A stretch of DNA of 64,000 nt, taken from positions 248,001 through 312,000 of the forward strand of contig NZ_JAGJCF010000001.1 of NCBI RefSeq assembly GCF_017815135.1. Direction: 5' to 3'. Below the pieces are notes generated by a model that saw nothing but the letters and a program-made list of their open reading frames with translations, was not told the DNA's origin and did not search any database. Below, piece after piece: positions 19,342 to 31,637 of this stretch. Numbering within the stretch: position 1 is the stretch's first letter; each line of letters begins with the position of its first letter. The DNA comes from Jiella mangrovi (lineage in GTDB: Bacteria; Pseudomonadota; Alphaproteobacteria; Rhizobiales; Rhizobiaceae). Made by a program: the position numbers and the translations under genes.

Positions 19342-20352
19342 TTACTTGTAGACCGGGGCAGGTTCGGCATAGATCGGAGCCGGCTCGGCATAGACCGAAT
19401 CCTCTGCCGCGTAGACCGGCTCGGGCCCCTTGCCCTTGCCGAAGCCCAAGCCGGCGCCGCCGCCGAACTCGTAGCGAAGGCCGGCACGGACCGTGTGGAC
19501 GTTGAAGCCGTTGTCGTGGCTCTGGACACCGCTTGCGCCGTTCGACCGGTCATCTTCGTCGTAGCCGAACGCCTTGCCGCCGGAAATGCGGGTGTATTTG
19601 TAGCCGGCGTCGAACTTCAGCTGCTGCGTGATGTCGATGGTTGCACCGGCCATGAGCGAGGAGGCAAACCGCCAGGACGATTCGCCCGGATGGACGCCGC
19701 GGTAGACGTCGTCTTCCGTGCCACACGGGCTGCCGCCACAGGAAATCGTATTGTTCAAGTCGTCATATTTGACGTGGGCGAAACCGAGGCCCGCGCCGAT
19801 ATAGGGGGTGATCCGGCCATAGGTGCCGATATCCACGTAAGCATTGGCCATCGCAGTCCAGACGGAGGCATGCGATGAATCGTCGTAGCGGCAGTTGTTG
19901 TCGGTCGGGTCGAGAGGACCGTAGGCCGGGTTGATCTCGACGAGATAGGCGCATTTGCTGGAGCCGCTGACGCCGGTACGGAAGTAGTCGAGCGTCAGAT
20001 CGGTGCGGAAATAGTCGTTGACGCGATAGCCGACGCCGACGCCAAAATTGGCACTGCCCTTCCAGGTTATGTCGTCGTAGTGCTCGGTGTTATCGATGCC
20101 CCGGGTCCAGCCGTCGTCATAAGTCTCTTCAGGACTGTCGCCCGGATTCCAGAAATTGTAGTAGCCGCTACCCTTCGACTTGAAATTATAGCCGACATCG
20201 CCGCGCAGATACCAGCCGGAGGTCTGAACCACGGGAGCTGGCGGCGGCGGCGGAGCATAGACCGGCTCGAGAATGTCGGCTGCATACGCTCCAGGGGCAA
20301 TCATCGACCAGGCACCAACCGCGGCGACGGTCGTCAAAAGCAGTTTCTTCAT
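19342..20352 (-). CDS. Outer-membrane beta-barrel protein with a YAEPAP tail
   Basis: A 336-aa porin/Omp25-like barrel. It starts MKKLLL and has a signal peptide ending SMIAPGAYAADI, then a proline linker (EPVYAPPPPPAP). Amphipathic barrel strands follow, such as GWYLRGDVGYNF, ITPYIGAGLGFAHV and VRAGLRYEFGGG. Small rhizobial surface antigens of this group usually end in a terminal aromatic right after the last strand. Here about 35 extra residues follow, with repeated VYAEPAP words and a final VYK. ATG at 20352 has GGAG upstream; the longer frame was rejected. An 11-bp inverted repeat lies in its promoter region. Confidence 0.85.
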   Translation of the reverse strand: MKKLLLTTVAAVGAWSMIAPGAYAADILEPVYAPPPPPAPVVQTSGWYLRGDVGYNFKSKGSGYYNFWNPGDSPEETYDDGWTRGIDNTEHYDDITWKGSANFGVGVGYRVNDYFRTDLTLDYFRTGVSGSSKCAYLVEINPAYGPLDPTDNNCRYDDSSHASVWTAMANAYVDIGTYGRITPYIGAGLGFAHVKYDDLNNTISCGGSPCGTEDDVYRGVHPGESSWRFASSLMAGATIDITQQLKFDAGYKYTRISGGKAFGYDEDDRSNGASGVQSHDNGFNVHTVRAGLRYEFGGGAGLGFGKGKGPEPVYAAEDSVYAEPAPIYAEPAPVYK

Positions 20353-20429
20353 TAGTGTCGTCTCCGTTGAGGTCGGCGCAATGGGCGTCACCGGATCGGG
20401 TGACCTCAAGGAACACGGTAAATCGGATT

Positions 20430-20465
20430 GGTTAACAGATGGTTTCGGGCCATAATCTGTTTACC
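20430..20465 (-). promoter_or_regulatory. Near-perfect inverted repeat upstream of the outer-membrane protein gene
   Basis: GGTTAACAGAT (20430-20440) and ATCTGTTTACC (20455-20465) are inverted copies with one mismatch and a 14-base spacer. They lie about 80-110 bases upstream of the ATG at 20352. A second dyad GTCACC...GGTGAC lies at 20387-20404. The 306-base gap 20353-20658 holds no gene; these dyads are the only structure seen. Protein binding is inferred, not shown. Confidence 0.45.
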
Positions 20466-20634
20466 ATATCTTGCCCGGCTAAAGGATTACGACTGCGCTG
20501 AACTTCAGTTTCACAAACAACCATTCGGCATCCAGTCCTGTCACGGAGCGCGTCCCGATCGCGACGTCGGAGCCATATCGCTTCAGCGCGGCCGACCGGT
20601 CTTGCGCGGACATCGGAGCACACCCCGCCGCAAA

Positions 20635-20656
20635 GCCGAAACGCCGCGACTTCGGC
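20635..20656 (-). terminator. Weak hairpin just after pstB
   Basis: GCCGAA (20635-20640) and TTCGGC (20651-20656) form a 6-bp stem, two bases past the pstB stop, followed on the minus strand by TTTGC. It is a short stem, so this is a tentative terminator of the pst operon. Confidence 0.3.
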
Positions 20657-20658
20657 GA

Positions 20659-21501
20659 TCACCCGAAGCGGCCGACCACGTAGTCCCGGGTGCGCTGCTG
20701 CTTCGGATTCTCGAAGATCTGCTTGGTCTCGCCATATTCGGCGAGTTCGCCGAGATACATGAAGGCCGTGCGGTCGCTGATGCGCTGCGCCTGCTGCATG
20801 TTGTGGGTCACGATGACGATCGTGAAGTCCTTCTTCAGCTCCGTGATCGTCTCCTCCACCTGACCCGTCGAGATCGGATCGAGGGCGGAGGCCGGTTCGT
20901 CGAAGAGGATCACCTCCGGCCGCGTGGCGATGGTGCGGGCGATGCAAAGCCGCTGCTGCTGGCCGCCGGATAGGGCGAGGCCGGAGGTGTGGAGCTTGTC
21001 CTTGACCTCGTTCCAGATCGCCGCCTTCTTCAGCGAGGACTTGACCGTCTCGTCGATCTCGGCCCGGCTCATCCTCGTGTTCATTCTGAGCGCGAAGGCG
21101 ACGTTGTCGTAGATCGACATGGGAAACGGCGTCGGCTTCTGGAACACCATGCCGACCCTGGCGCGAAGCCGGTTGAGATCGATGTTGCGGTCGAGGATGT
21201 TGTCGCCGTCGAGCATCACCTGGCCACTCGCCCGGTGGCCCGGATAAAGGTCGTAGATCCGGTTGAGCACCCGCAGAAGCGTCGACTTCCCGCAGCCGGA
21301 AGGGCCGATGATCGCCGTCACCTTTTTCTCGGGAAAGGCGATCGACACCTTCTTCAGGGCGTGGAACTGGCCGTAGTGGAAGTCGAGGTCGCGGACATCG
21401 ATCCGGGCCCTCACCGCCTCCATGCTCGCCTTCTCGTGCGCGGCCTTCTCGGCCTCATAGGCCTGGTGTTTGGCCAGTTCCGTGGTCAGGAGATCGCTCA
21501 T
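20659..21501 (-). CDS. pstB: Phosphate ABC transporter ATP-binding protein PstB
   Basis: The cytoplasmic ATPase of the high-affinity phosphate importer. The 280-aa protein has Walker [10 protein letters not shown], the signature LSGGQQQR, Walker [11 protein letters not shown] and the H-loop VTHNMQ. An N-terminal extension of about 30 residues ([16 protein letters not shown]) precedes the ABC core. Its ATG overlaps the pstA stop as ATGA. It is the last gene of the run: phoU, which usually follows pstB, is absent, and an outer-membrane protein gene comes next. Confidence 0.97.
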   Translation of the reverse strand: MSDLLTTELAKHQAYEAEKAAHEKASMEAVRARIDVRDLDFHYGQFHALKKVSIAFPEKKVTAIIGPSGCGKSTLLRVLNRIYDLYPGHRASGQVMLDGDNILDRNIDLNRLRARVGMVFQKPTPFPMSIYDNVAFALRMNTRMSRAEIDETVKSSLKKAAIWNEVKDKLHTSGLALSGGQQQRLCIARTIATRPEVILFDEPASALDPISTGQVEETITELKKDFTIVIVTHNMQQAQRISDRTAFMYLGELAEYGETKQIFENPKQQRTRDYVVGRFG

Positions 21502-22340
21502 GCCCGTTCTTTCTTCGTCGTCAGGAGCCGCGCGAGGATCGAAAGCGACAGCACGGCTATGGTGATGAGGAGCGCCCCGGCCCAGGCGAGAGCCTGCCAG
21601 TTGTCGTAAGGCGAAAGCGCGAACTGGAAGATGGTGATCGGCAGCGAGGCTAGAGGCGCGTTGAGATTCCAGCTGAAGAAATTGTTCGACAGCGACGTGA
21701 ACAAAAGCGGCGCCGTTTCGCCCGAAATGCGGGCGAGGGACAGGAGGATGCCGGTGATGATGCCGGCCCGGGCGGAGGAATAGATCACCTTGCGGATCAC
21801 CATCCAGCGCGAGACCCCGACCGCAAGGCCGGCCTCGCGCAGCTGGTCCGGTACCAGCCGCAGCACGTCCTCGGTGGTCCTGACGATGATCGGCACGACG
21901 AGGATGGAAAGGGCGACCGTGCCGGCATAGCCGGAGAAATGGCCCAGCGTCACGACGAGAAGCTGGTAGACGAACAGGCCGACGATGATCGACGGCGCCG
22001 ACAACAGGACGTCGTTGATGAAGCGGATGATCGAGGAGAGCTTCGAGAACCGCCCGTATTCGGCGAGATAGGTTCCGGCGAGAACGCCGACCGGCAGGCC
22101 GATGGCCATGGCGAGGGCGGTCATCATCAGCGAGCCGACGATGGCGTTGCGCAGTCCGCCGGGTTCCTGTGGTCCGGGCGTATCCTGGGTGAACAGCGAC
22201 AGGTCGAAGGAGGAGATGCCGCGGATGAAGAGGTAGCCGAGGATGATCGCAAGGACGAGGAGGCCGAGCGCGGCCGCCATCGTCGTCAGCGACATCATCA
22301 CCGTGTTGACGAGCTTGCGTCTGGCGAGTTTCGATTCCAT
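21498..22340 (-). CDS. pstA: Phosphate ABC transporter permease PstA
   Basis: One of the two membrane subunits of the phosphate importer. The 280-aa protein has six predicted membrane helices and the BPD_transp_1 coupling region around [19 protein letters not shown]. It starts five bases after the pstC stop and overlaps pstB by four bases, so pstC, pstA and pstB are one transcript. Confidence 0.95.
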   Translation of the reverse strand: MESKLARRKLVNTVMMSLTTMAAALGLLVLAIILGYLFIRGISSFDLSLFTQDTPGPQEPGGLRNAIVGSLMMTALAMAIGLPVGVLAGTYLAEYGRFSKLSSIIRFINDVLLSAPSIIVGLFVYQLLVVTLGHFSGYAGTVALSILVVPIIVRTTEDVLRLVPDQLREAGLAVGVSRWMVIRKVIYSSARAGIITGILLSLARISGETAPLLFTSLSNNFFSWNLNAPLASLPITIFQFALSPYDNWQALAWAGALLITIAVLSLSILARLLTTKKERA

Positions 22341-22345
22341 GGCGG

Positions 22346-23317
22346 CTACTCCCCGGCCTTCTTCTTCATTTGCCTCAGCATCAGCTGGGCGGCGGACAGG
22401 ACGGCGAAGGTGATGACGAACAGGACGAAGCCCAGCGCGATCAGCGATGAGGTGTAGATGCCCGCGGTAGCCTCGGTGAACTCGTTGGCGATCGCCGCCG
22501 AGATCGTCGTTCCGGGCGACAAGATCGACGAGGGAATGCGGTGGGCGTTGCCGATCACGAAGGTGACCGCCATGGTCTCGCCAAGGGCCCGGCCGAGCGC
22601 CAGCATGGTGCCGCCGACGAGGGCGCTGCGCACATAGGGAATGATGATCGAACGATTGACCTCCCAGCGGGTCATGCCCATCCCGAAGGCCGCCTCGCGC
22701 AGGACGCTCGGAACGGTCAGGAACACCTCGCGGGCGGTCGAGGCGATGAACGGGACGATCATCATCGCGAGGATCAGCCCCGATGTCAGAAGGCCGATGC
22801 CGTAGGGCGGGCCGAAGAACAGGAAGCCGATGCCCGGGATGGCGCCGAGGGTTGAGATGATGGCCGGCTGGACCACCGTCTGCATGAAGGGCGCAAAGAC
22901 GAACAGACCCCAGATGCCGTAGATGATCGAAGGAATGCCGGCGAGGAGCTCGATGGCGATGCCGATCGGCCGGCGGAGCGGGCGCGGACAGGTCTCTGTC
23001 AGGAAGATCGCAATGCCGAGGCCGACCGGAACGGCGATCAGCATGGCGATGAGCGAGGTGACCAGCGTGCCGTAGAGCGGCGCCAGCGCGCCGAATTTTT
23101 CGGTGACGGGGTTCCAGGATTCGGTGACGAAGAAGCCGAGGCCGAACGTCCTGAGCGCCGGCCAGGCGCCGACCAAGAGCGAGATGAAGACGCCGATGAG
23201 GACGGCGAGGACGATGGCGGCCGCGCCGAAGGTGACACCGTGGAAGATCCTGTCAGCGTCGATCCCGCCCGAACCGGATGCTCGCCCGTGCCGATTGCCT
23301 TCGATCGCCAGACTCAT
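22346..23317 (-). CDS. pstC: Phosphate ABC transporter permease PstC
   Basis: The other membrane subunit of the phosphate importer, 323 aa with about six membrane helices and the coupling loop [19 protein letters not shown]. The family block [17 protein letters not shown] is present before the second helix. A 76-base gap with a stem-loop separates it from pstS, a common way to keep the binding protein more abundant than the permease. Confidence 0.95.
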   Translation of the reverse strand: MSLAIEGNRHGRASGSGGIDADRIFHGVTFGAAAIVLAVLIGVFISLLVGAWPALRTFGLGFFVTESWNPVTEKFGALAPLYGTLVTSLIAMLIAVPVGLGIAIFLTETCPRPLRRPIGIAIELLAGIPSIIYGIWGLFVFAPFMQTVVQPAIISTLGAIPGIGFLFFGPPYGIGLLTSGLILAMMIVPFIASTAREVFLTVPSVLREAAFGMGMTRWEVNRSIIIPYVRSALVGGTMLALGRALGETMAVTFVIGNAHRIPSSILSPGTTISAAIANEFTEATAGIYTSSLIALGFVLFVITFAVLSAAQLMLRQMKKKAGE

Positions 23318-23348
23318 GGCTGCTCCTCGATCGTAAAAATACAGATAT

Positions 23349-23374
23349 GGCGGGGCCCCCGAGAGGTCCCCGCC
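23349..23374 (-). terminator. Stem-loop between pstS and pstC
   Basis: GGCGGGG (23349-23355) pairs with CCCCGCC (23368-23374). It lies in the 76-base gap after pstS. It probably acts as an attenuator or 3'-end stabiliser that raises PstS relative to PstCAB. Confidence 0.6.
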
Positions 23375-23393
23375 GATATTCGAAGGAAGGCGA

Positions 23394-24446
23394 TTACATC
23401 TTGGCTTCGTAGACCGGCTTGCCGTCAGCCTTGATCTCGCGCCACTCCTGCTCGATCTCCTTGACGACCTTGTCGGGCATCGGGATGTAGTCGAGCTTCA
23501 GGGCCATCTTGTCGCCCTTGGCATAGGCCCAGTCGAAGAACTTCAGCGCTTCGGCGGAATTCGCCGCGCTCTCGGCATCCGAATGCATGAGGATGAAGGT
23601 GGCCGCGGTCATCGGCCAGGTTTTGGCGCCGGGCTGGTTGGCCAGGATGACGCCGAAGCCGGGCTGGCTCGACCAGTCGGCATTTTCGGCGGCGGCTGCG
23701 AAGGCGGATGACTTCGGCGCGACGCGCTTGCCGGCCTTGTTGATCATGTCGGTGTAGGTCATCTTGTTCTGCAGCGCATAGGCGTACTCGACGTAGCCGA
23801 TCGAGTTCTGCGTCTGCTCGACATTGGCCGCGACGCCCTGGTTGCCCTTGGCACCGACGCCGACCGGCCATTCGACCGAGGTGTTGACGCCGACCTCGTC
23901 CTTCCACTCCGGGTCGACGTCGGCGAGATAGGTGGTGTAGTTGAAGGTCGTGCCCGAACCGTCGGAGCGGTAGACGACGGCGATCGCCGCATCCGGGAGC
24001 TTGGCCTTCTTGTTGAGCTTGGCGATCGCCGGATCGTTCCACTTGGTGATCTTGCCCATGTAGATCTCGGCGAGGGTCTTGCCGTCGAGAACGAGTTCAC
24101 CCGGCTTGATGCCCTTGATGTTGACGACCGGTACGATGCCGCCCATCACGGTCGGGAACTGCACGAGGCCGTTCTTCGACAGCTCGTCGCCGCCGAGCGG
24201 CTTGTCGGACGCGCCGAAGGTCACCGTCTTGGCTTCGATCTGCTTGATGCCGCCGCCCGAACCGATGGCCTGGTAGTTCAGGCCCGTGCCGGTCTTCTTC
24301 TTGTAGGCCTTCGCCCAGTCGGAATAGATCGGATAGGGGAAGGTGGCGCCGGCGCCGGAAATGTCGGCGGCCTGCGCAACCGAGGCAAAGCCGATGGCGG
24401 CGAGAACGGCGGCGGACAGCGCCGTCGTCATGAGGCGGTTCAACAT
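23394..24446 (-). CDS. pstS: Periplasmic phosphate-binding protein PstS
   Basis: Captures phosphate in the periplasm for PstCAB. The 350-aa precursor has a signal peptide ([17 protein letters not shown]) and then the mature PstS block [17 protein letters not shown]. The phosphate-contacting loops [12 protein letters not shown] and a [10 protein letters not shown] region follow. ATG at 24446 has AAGGAG upstream; the frame is open for another 112 codons but those show no family signal. The gene leads the pstSCAB operon. Confidence 0.96.
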   Translation of the reverse strand: MLNRLMTTALSAAVLAAIGFASVAQAADISGAGATFPYPIYSDWAKAYKKKTGTGLNYQAIGSGGGIKQIEAKTVTFGASDKPLGGDELSKNGLVQFPTVMGGIVPVVNIKGIKPGELVLDGKTLAEIYMGKITKWNDPAIAKLNKKAKLPDAAIAVVYRSDGSGTTFNYTTYLADVDPEWKDEVGVNTSVEWPVGVGAKGNQGVAANVEQTQNSIGYVEYAYALQNKMTYTDMINKAGKRVAPKSSAFAAAAENADWSSQPGFGVILANQPGAKTWPMTAATFILMHSDAESAANSAEALKFFDWAYAKGDKMALKLDYIPMPDKVVKEIEQEWREIKADGKPVYEAKM

Positions 24447-24763
24447 GGAAGTCTCCTTGGAGAGGGGATGATCGAGGATCCAAAGCCGGATGCTCGGAAA
24501 TGGCCGCCGCGGTCCCTTGGACGGACGCGGCTCGTCGGCCCGGGGGGACGGCCCCTCCAGCCCGGACGATGCGAAATCGCGCCGGCGCGGCGTGCCGCCG
24601 CACGATGCCGAACCGAGATTCCGGAAAGACCGACCAAGACGAGACCCTGGACCAACCAACACACGCCGCATCGTGCCGGGATCAGACCTTCCGGCAGCGG
24701 ACCATGAGCCTGCCGCCGTCGCCGGCCCGGTCGCCGATGCGCCCGGGTCCCATGGGCCTGCTT

Positions 24764-24782
24764 TGTAAAGCTTATGTGACAA
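24764..24782 (-). promoter_or_regulatory. Candidate PhoB box upstream of pstS
   Basis: On the minus strand TTGTCAC (24776-24782) is followed after four bases by GCTTTAC. This is the spacing of two 7-bp repeats in the Pho box (consensus CTGTCAT). The first repeat fits well, the second poorly. It lies about 320 bases before the pstS ATG, implying a long leader if it is used. Confidence 0.4.
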
Positions 24783-25100
24783 CGATCATTAACGCGCTGC
24801 CAGGCGGGCGACACTTTCGCGGTAAAAGTATAGAAACGTAAGGTGTTACCGCCTTGCGGCAGCGAATATTACATCTTGGTAAGAAAATGCGGCACAGGTA
24901 CTTTCGCGCGCCAGAAGGGCATGGTGCAACCTGAAGATGCCAGCCGGCCAAGACCTGCCGGCGATCCTGAAGATTCCGGCAGGAGAGCGCCCCGAACCAT
25001 GAGGTCTTCGCTAAGCCGCGCGCCTGGAGAACGGCGGATCGTCACCGGGCTCGATCTATGACCTTATGGACGAACCGGCCCGCGAATTCGACCGCCTATC

Positions 25101-25122
25101 GGGCACCCGTGACGGGTGTCCC
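25101..25122 (-). terminator. Hairpin downstream of glmM
   Basis: GGGCACCCG and CGGGTGTCC (one G-U pair) form a stem ending 12 bases past the glmM stop. It has no T-run, so it may need Rho or only protect the 3' end. Confidence 0.5.
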
Positions 25123-25133
25123 TGTCGCGGGCT

Positions 25134-26480
25134 TCAGGCAGCCGCCGTGCTCAGGGCGCCGACGATATCGTCCACCACGGCGTTGACGAGGACTGCGTCG
25201 TCGCCCTCAGCCATGACCCGGATCAGCGGTTCGGTCCCCGACGGGCGGATCACCAACCGGCCGCCATTGCCGAGCCGGTCCCGGCCTGCCGCGATGGCGT
25301 TCTGCACGGCGTCCCTTTGAAGCGGCTCGCCCTCGCGATAGCGCACGTTCTTGAGGATCTGCGGGACCGGTTCGAAGCGCCGGCAGACCTCCGAGACGGG
25401 GCGACCCTTGCGGCGCACGACGGCGAGGATCTGGAGCGCCGAGACGAGCCCGTCGCCGGTCGTTGCAAAATCCGACAGGATGATGTGGCCGGATTGTTCG
25501 CCGCCGACATTGTAGCCGTGCTGGCGCATGTGCTCGACCACGTAGCGATCGCCGACCTTGGTGCGGGCAAGCTGCAGCTTCCTGGCCTCGAGAAAGCGCT
25601 CGAGCCCGAGATTGGACATGATCGTCGCGACGATGCCGCCGGCCGAGAGGCGGCCGTCATCGGCCCAGCTTTCGGCGATCACCGCCATCAGCTGGTCGCC
25701 ATCGACGATGTCGCCCTTCTCGTCCACGATCAGAACCCGGTCCGCATCGCCGTCGAGCGCGATCCCGATATCGGCCCGCACCTCCCTCACCTTCGAGATC
25801 AGTGTGGCGGGAGCCGTCGAGCCGCAATCGCGGTTGATATTGACCCCGTCCGGCTCGACGCCGATCTTCACGATCTCGGCGCCGAGCTCCCACAGGACCT
25901 CCGGCGCGACGCGGTATCCGGCACCGTTGGCGCAGTCGATCGCAACCCGCATGCCCTCGAGCGACAGGTCGCGCGGCAGCGTGCGCTTGGCAAATTCGAT
26001 GTAGCGATAGATGTCGCCATCGACGCGCTTGGCCCGGCCGATATCCGCCCCCATCGGCATTCGCGTCGAAAGATCCTCGTCGATCAGCCCGGCGATCTCG
26101 GCCTCGATCTCGTCGGAAAGCTTGTAGCCGTCCGGCCCGAACAGCTTCATGCCATTGTCTTCGAACGGGTTGTGCGATGCCGAGATCATCACCCCGATGT
26201 CGGCCCGAAGCGAGCGGGTCAGCATGGCGACGGCCGGCGTCGGCATCGGACCGAGCAGAAAGACGTCGACGCCGGCGGCGGTGAAGCCGGCCACCATGGC
26301 GTTCTCGATCATGTAGCTGGAACGGCGGGTGTCCTTGCCGATGACGACGCGGTGGCGATGGTTGCCGCGCCTGAAGACGATCCCGGCGGCCATGCCGACC
26401 TTCATCGCGACCTCGGCCGTCATCGGATGGCGGTTGGCTGTGCCGCGGATGCCATCGGTTCCAAAATAACTCTTGGCCAT
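25134..26480 (-). CDS. glmM: Phosphoglucosamine mutase
   Basis: Interconverts glucosamine-6-phosphate and glucosamine-1-phosphate for UDP-GlcNAc, feeding peptidoglycan and lipid A. The 448-aa protein begins [13 protein letters not shown] as the family does. It has the phosphoserine loop [13 protein letters not shown] (catalytic Ser102), the metal-binding DGDADRVL and the C-terminal phosphate loop [15 protein letters not shown] at 26480 has AAGGA upstream. It lies downstream of ftsH on the same strand, as in many proteobacteria, but a good terminator at 26764-26790 suggests it has its own promoter. Confidence 0.97.
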   Translation of the reverse strand: MAKSYFGTDGIRGTANRHPMTAEVAMKVGMAAGIVFRRGNHRHRVVIGKDTRRSSYMIENAMVAGFTAAGVDVFLLGPMPTPAVAMLTRSLRADIGVMISASHNPFEDNGMKLFGPDGYKLSDEIEAEIAGLIDEDLSTRMPMGADIGRAKRVDGDIYRYIEFAKRTLPRDLSLEGMRVAIDCANGAGYRVAPEVLWELGAEIVKIGVEPDGVNINRDCGSTAPATLISKVREVRADIGIALDGDADRVLIVDEKGDIVDGDQLMAVIAESWADDGRLSAGGIVATIMSNLGLERFLEARKLQLARTKVGDRYVVEHMRQHGYNVGGEQSGHIILSDFATTGDGLVSALQILAVVRRKGRPVSEVCRRFEPVPQILKNVRYREGEPLQRDAVQNAIAAGRDRLGNGGRLVIRPSGTEPLIRVMAEGDDAVLVNAVVDDIVGALSTAAA

Positions 26481-26818
26481 GGGGTCCTTACTCTTCACGT
26501 GCGTTCCGAGCGCTCGGCAGCGGCAAAGCCCCTGCCCGTCACGCCCTAGAGCGCCCCTGCGTCCTTGCGGACGCACAACGGGGCCGCAGGTCTTTCAAAT
26601 CGGCGCACCGTGCGTCTGAAAAATCGCTACCGATCTTCCCGGCCAATGCTCCGGCGCCTCCAACTGCCGAGACCGAAATCCCGGGACTGACCGATATGAC
26701 TGACAGTTCTTGAAGGAAACGCAAATTTCACGATCACCGGATGGTTGCCGGAGCCCGTCATGCAAAGAAAAGGCGACCGCATGGGTCGCCGTTTCTTCGT
26801 CGCAAGCTCGCATCGCGA
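26481..26818. other. 338-base gap between ftsH and glmM
   Basis: It contains the ftsH terminator (26764-26790) near one end and the likely glmM promoter region near the other. I see no gene or RNA in it. Confidence 0.6.
26764..26790 (-). terminator. Rho-independent terminator of ftsH
   Basis: On the minus strand GGCGACC-CATGC-GGTCGCC is followed directly by TTTTCTTT. The stem lies 28 bases past the ftsH stop. It is a textbook intrinsic terminator. Confidence 0.85.
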
Positions 26819-28738
<1,920 letters not shown>

Positions 28739-28856
28739 TACTCTTCCTGAGTCGGCGGAAAGGGCCGCGTCGCGAACCCCTCGAAGATAAGTGCTGCAGC
28801 GCCCGTTGCCAACATCCTGCCCGGAATTTGCGGCGAAAAGCCGAGCGAGCCGTCGA

Positions 28857-30242
28857 TCATGGTGAGGAAGCCGTTAGGCTCCGTGGTAAAGGCAGATCCC
28901 GGCTGAAACTATGGAGCGCCAGCGGCCAGAGATCGAGGGCCGCGACAGATGGGCCCAGCCGTCCCGCCACGCTTGCCGGAGCAGCAATGGGCGCCCCGGC
29001 AGCGTCGACCAGGACGGGGAGGCAAAGCTGGCGCCGGCCGCCAAGCCCGAGCGCGCCGAGCGCAACCAGCCTTGCGCCCGGCACTTCCCGCCAGCGGGCG
29101 ACATCGACGACGAAACGCCCGTCGAAGACCGTCGGCCATTGCATCCGCGGCGAAAAGCCCTCCCGCAGCCGCCGCGCTTCTAACAGCGCAAGCCCGGCGA
29201 TCCCGTTGCGCCCGGCCTCGCGGAAGAAGACGACCTCGCCGTCGCGATGTTCGACGAGCGCCCCGCCGATCGAGCGGACGGCTCTCTCCCCGTCGTTCTT
29301 CCGGGCGCGAAAGGAAGAGCGAAGCCAGACTACAACTTTTCGTGCAGCCGAAACGGAGGGTGGCGCGCTGTTCCCGGAGGCAGCGGTAACGGCGCGAGAG
29401 ACGAGATGGGCGGCACAGCGATCGGAAAGACCGGCCAAAACCGAGGTTTCGAACGCGATTGACCCGTCAGGCGCGAAGCGTAAACGGCCTGATCGCTCGA
29501 TATCCGAAAGGAAGTCGGCAAAGCCGCGTTCAGCCGCTTGGCGAGCGCGCTTGCAGCGACGAAGGCGGATGCCCGATCGGCTGCAGCTCCCGCCGGCCCG
29601 TGCCAGCGAAAGCCGGATCCGGGCACGGTCGTATCGTGGATCGCGGTTCGACGGGTCGTCGACGGCCGTCACCCCCTCGGCGGCGACCGCCATGGCCAGA
29701 TCCTCGCGGGGGAAGTCGAGAAAGGGCCGGCCCAGCAGCACGTCCGGCCCGAGCCAGCGCAGCTTGCGCATCCCGGCCGATGCCAGGATGTCAGCGCCAC
29801 GTTCACGCCGCATCACATGGGTTTCGATGTCGTCGTCGCGGTGATGGGCGACGAGGACGAGGCCGAGATCATGGGCTCTTGCATGGCCGAGCAGGAACTC
29901 GTAGCGGGCATCACGCGCATGCGCCGAGAGATTTCCCTGGCCGTCCCAGCCGTTCCACACGAGCGTTTCGTGCGAAAGACCATGACGTGCGGCGATGGCG
30001 GCGACGAATTCGGCCTCGCGCGCCGATTGCGGCCGCAAGCGGTGGTCGACGGTGGCGACGCGGATTTCGATCCCGCCCATGCCGGGCGATTGGCGCGAGG
30101 CGGATGCGGCGAGGAGAAGAGCGAGGGAATCCGGTCCGCCGGAAACGGCAAGGAGAACGCCGCGACAAGGTCCGATCCGGCGCATGGCAGCTTCGACGCA
30201 GTTGGCGAAGGCGTTGCTGAGGGAGAGATCACCCGGTGGCAT
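28857..30242 (-). CDS. tilS: tRNA(Ile)-lysidine synthetase
   Basis: Modifies C34 of the CAU-anticodon isoleucine tRNA to lysidine so that it reads AUA. The 461-aa protein has the PP-loop [14 protein letters not shown] near residue 30, VDHRLRPQS, and HHRDDDIET of the N-terminal catalytic domain. C-terminal substrate-binding domains follow. The order cpoB-tilS-ftsH on the minus strand, with gaps of 71 and 118 bases, suggests co-transcription with the end of the Tol-Pal series. Confidence 0.94.
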   Translation of the reverse strand: MPPGDLSLSNAFANCVEAAMRRIGPCRGVLLAVSGGPDSLALLLAASASRQSPGMGGIEIRVATVDHRLRPQSAREAEFVAAIAARHGLSHETLVWNGWDGQGNLSAHARDARYEFLLGHARAHDLGLVLVAHHRDDDIETHVMRRERGADILASAGMRKLRWLGPDVLLGRPFLDFPREDLAMAVAAEGVTAVDDPSNRDPRYDRARIRLSLARAGGSCSRSGIRLRRCKRARQAAERGFADFLSDIERSGRLRFAPDGSIAFETSVLAGLSDRCAAHLVSRAVTAASGNSAPPSVSAARKVVVWLRSSFRARKNDGERAVRSIGGALVEHRDGEVVFFREAGRNGIAGLALLEARRLREGFSPRMQWPTVFDGRFVVDVARWREVPGARLVALGALGLGGRRQLCLPVLVDAAGAPIAAPASVAGRLGPSVAALDLWPLALHSFSRDLPLPRSLTASSP

Positions 30243-30313
30243 GGCATTGGCGCGAGAAGCGCCGGACGGCTCGTCTGGCCCGGAGGCTTTCGCCGAACGG
30301 TCCGCCGTGCCGC

Positions 30314-31324
30314 TCAGCAGCTGGCGGCCTTTTCTTCGTCCTTCAGCTTGCGCCGGACGTTGTCGCTCATCTGCGGGTAGCGGCGCGAGACTTCCTTGAA
30401 GGTCACGCAGGCGGTGTCGCGATTGTTCAGCTTGGCAAGCGACATGCCGAGCTTCAGCATCATGTCGGGCGCCTTGGCGCTCTTGGGATGCGATTTCTGC
30501 GCATCGAGGAAGACCTCGGCGGCATCGGCATATTTGCTCTGCTGGTAGAGACTTTCGCCCAGCCAGTATTCGGCATCCGGCGCGTCCTTGGCGTTCGGAT
30601 AGGTCTGGGCGTATTGGCGGAAGGAGGCCTCGGCGCGGCCGTAGTCTCCGGCCAGAAGATAGTTGTAGGCGAGATCATACATGTCGCGGGGCCCGTCGGC
30701 CTGAATGCTCGCGACGGTCGATGAATCCGAGGATCCATTCTGACCGCTGCCGCCCGAAGCGCCGGAGGCCTGATCCCGAGCGCCGCCGGTGGCGGTCGTG
30801 TCGAGGCCATCCGACAAAAGCTTGCCGATATCGTCTTCGCCGCCGGGCGTCGCCGAGGCTGTCGCCGACGATGGCGAGGTGGCCGGCGTACCCGCGTCGC
30901 CGCGACGCTCGTCCGGCTTCGCGGCGGGCGGTGCCGAGCCGCCCCCCTCGAGCTGCTGGAAGCGGAACTCGGAGTCCTCGCGATATTTGCGCATGTCTTC
31001 CTGGGCCTGGAGCAGCTGGAAGCTCAGCTCCTCGACCCGGCCGTTGAGCCGGCGCATCTCGTCTTCGAGCTGATTGATCCTCACCACGAGGTCGCCGGAC
31101 TGGGCGACGCGCACGGGTCGCTCGTCAGCCCTCGTGCCAGAGGCCGAGTTCGGCACGGTCCCCAACTCGGCGGTCGGAACCGAATATCCCGGCGACGCCG
31201 ATGGCGCAGTCGGCGTCTCGAACACGCCCGGCAGGTCGAAGGCCGAAGCGGCCGTCGGCGCGAGCATGGCAAGCAGTCCCGCGGCAGCCATGCTGCGGCG
31301 AAGCATCTTCACTGTCATCTCCAT
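30314..31324 (-). CDS. cpoB: Tol-Pal coordinator of cell division, CpoB/YbgF
   Basis: A periplasmic factor that links peptidoglycan synthesis with Tol-Pal constriction in the models studied. The 336-aa precursor has a signal peptide (GLLAMLAPTAASA). A coiled-coil follows (VVRINQLEDEMRRLNGRVE), then a Ser/Gly/Asp-rich linker, and C-terminal TPR repeats (DMYDLAYNYLLAGDYGRAE, DAEYWLGESLYQQSKYADA). ATG at 31324 has GAGGGG five bases upstream. It follows pal after a 313-base gap. Confidence 0.93.
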   Translation of the reverse strand: MEMTVKMLRRSMAAAGLLAMLAPTAASAFDLPGVFETPTAPSASPGYSVPTAELGTVPNSASGTRADERPVRVAQSGDLVVRINQLEDEMRRLNGRVEELSFQLLQAQEDMRKYREDSEFRFQQLEGGGSAPPAAKPDERRGDAGTPATSPSSATASATPGGEDDIGKLLSDGLDTTATGGARDQASGASGGSGQNGSSDSSTVASIQADGPRDMYDLAYNYLLAGDYGRAEASFRQYAQTYPNAKDAPDAEYWLGESLYQQSKYADAAEVFLDAQKSHPKSAKAPDMMLKLGMSLAKLNNRDTACVTFKEVSRRYPQMSDNVRRKLKDEEKAASC

Positions 31325-31637
31325 TCGTTCCCCTCAGCCGGGCCCCGCGGCACACGCCAGCGAAAGGCAAGCTCATCCGCCGTCCGGCCGCAATCCTCGA
31401 CGGACAGCCAGACTCTGGCGCGGCAGCAATCCTAAGGCAAGCATGGAACGAGGGAGTTCGGCCAAAGTTTGACGCGCGGCATCATTCCAGAGCTGCGGGG
31501 ATGCCGGCTCCGACCGCCGGTCCGATCCGCCCCCGCACTGATGGCCGGAGTGTTCCGGCGGCGGGCGGCCCGCCACCGGCTGGAACTCGTCCGCCTGATC
31601 GGCGGGGCGCGAACGCCCTCGCCGCCGGCGTTTCAGG
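31325..31637. other. 313-base gap between pal and cpoB
   Basis: This GC-rich gap has several overlapping short inverted repeats near 31558-31575 (GGCGGGC/GGCCCGCC) that may slow or end transcription after pal. I see no coding sequence or RNA gene in it. Confidence 0.5.

Larger units (their letters stand above)
24447..25133. other. 687-base gap between pstS and glmM
   Basis: This gap holds the pstS leader and promoter region, a Pho-box candidate (24764-24782) and a hairpin at the glmM end (25101-25122). Short frames here show no family signal or convincing ribosome site. No RNA gene was recognised. Confidence 0.6.

Noticed and set aside
24447-24782. 112-codon N-terminal extension of PstS
   Set aside because: The signal peptide and AAGGAG site fix the start at 24446; the extension is Pro/Arg/Gly-rich with no family signal and overlaps the leader.
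24843-25061. 72-codon open frame in the pstS-glmM gap
   Set aside because: No ribosome site and no recognisable features.
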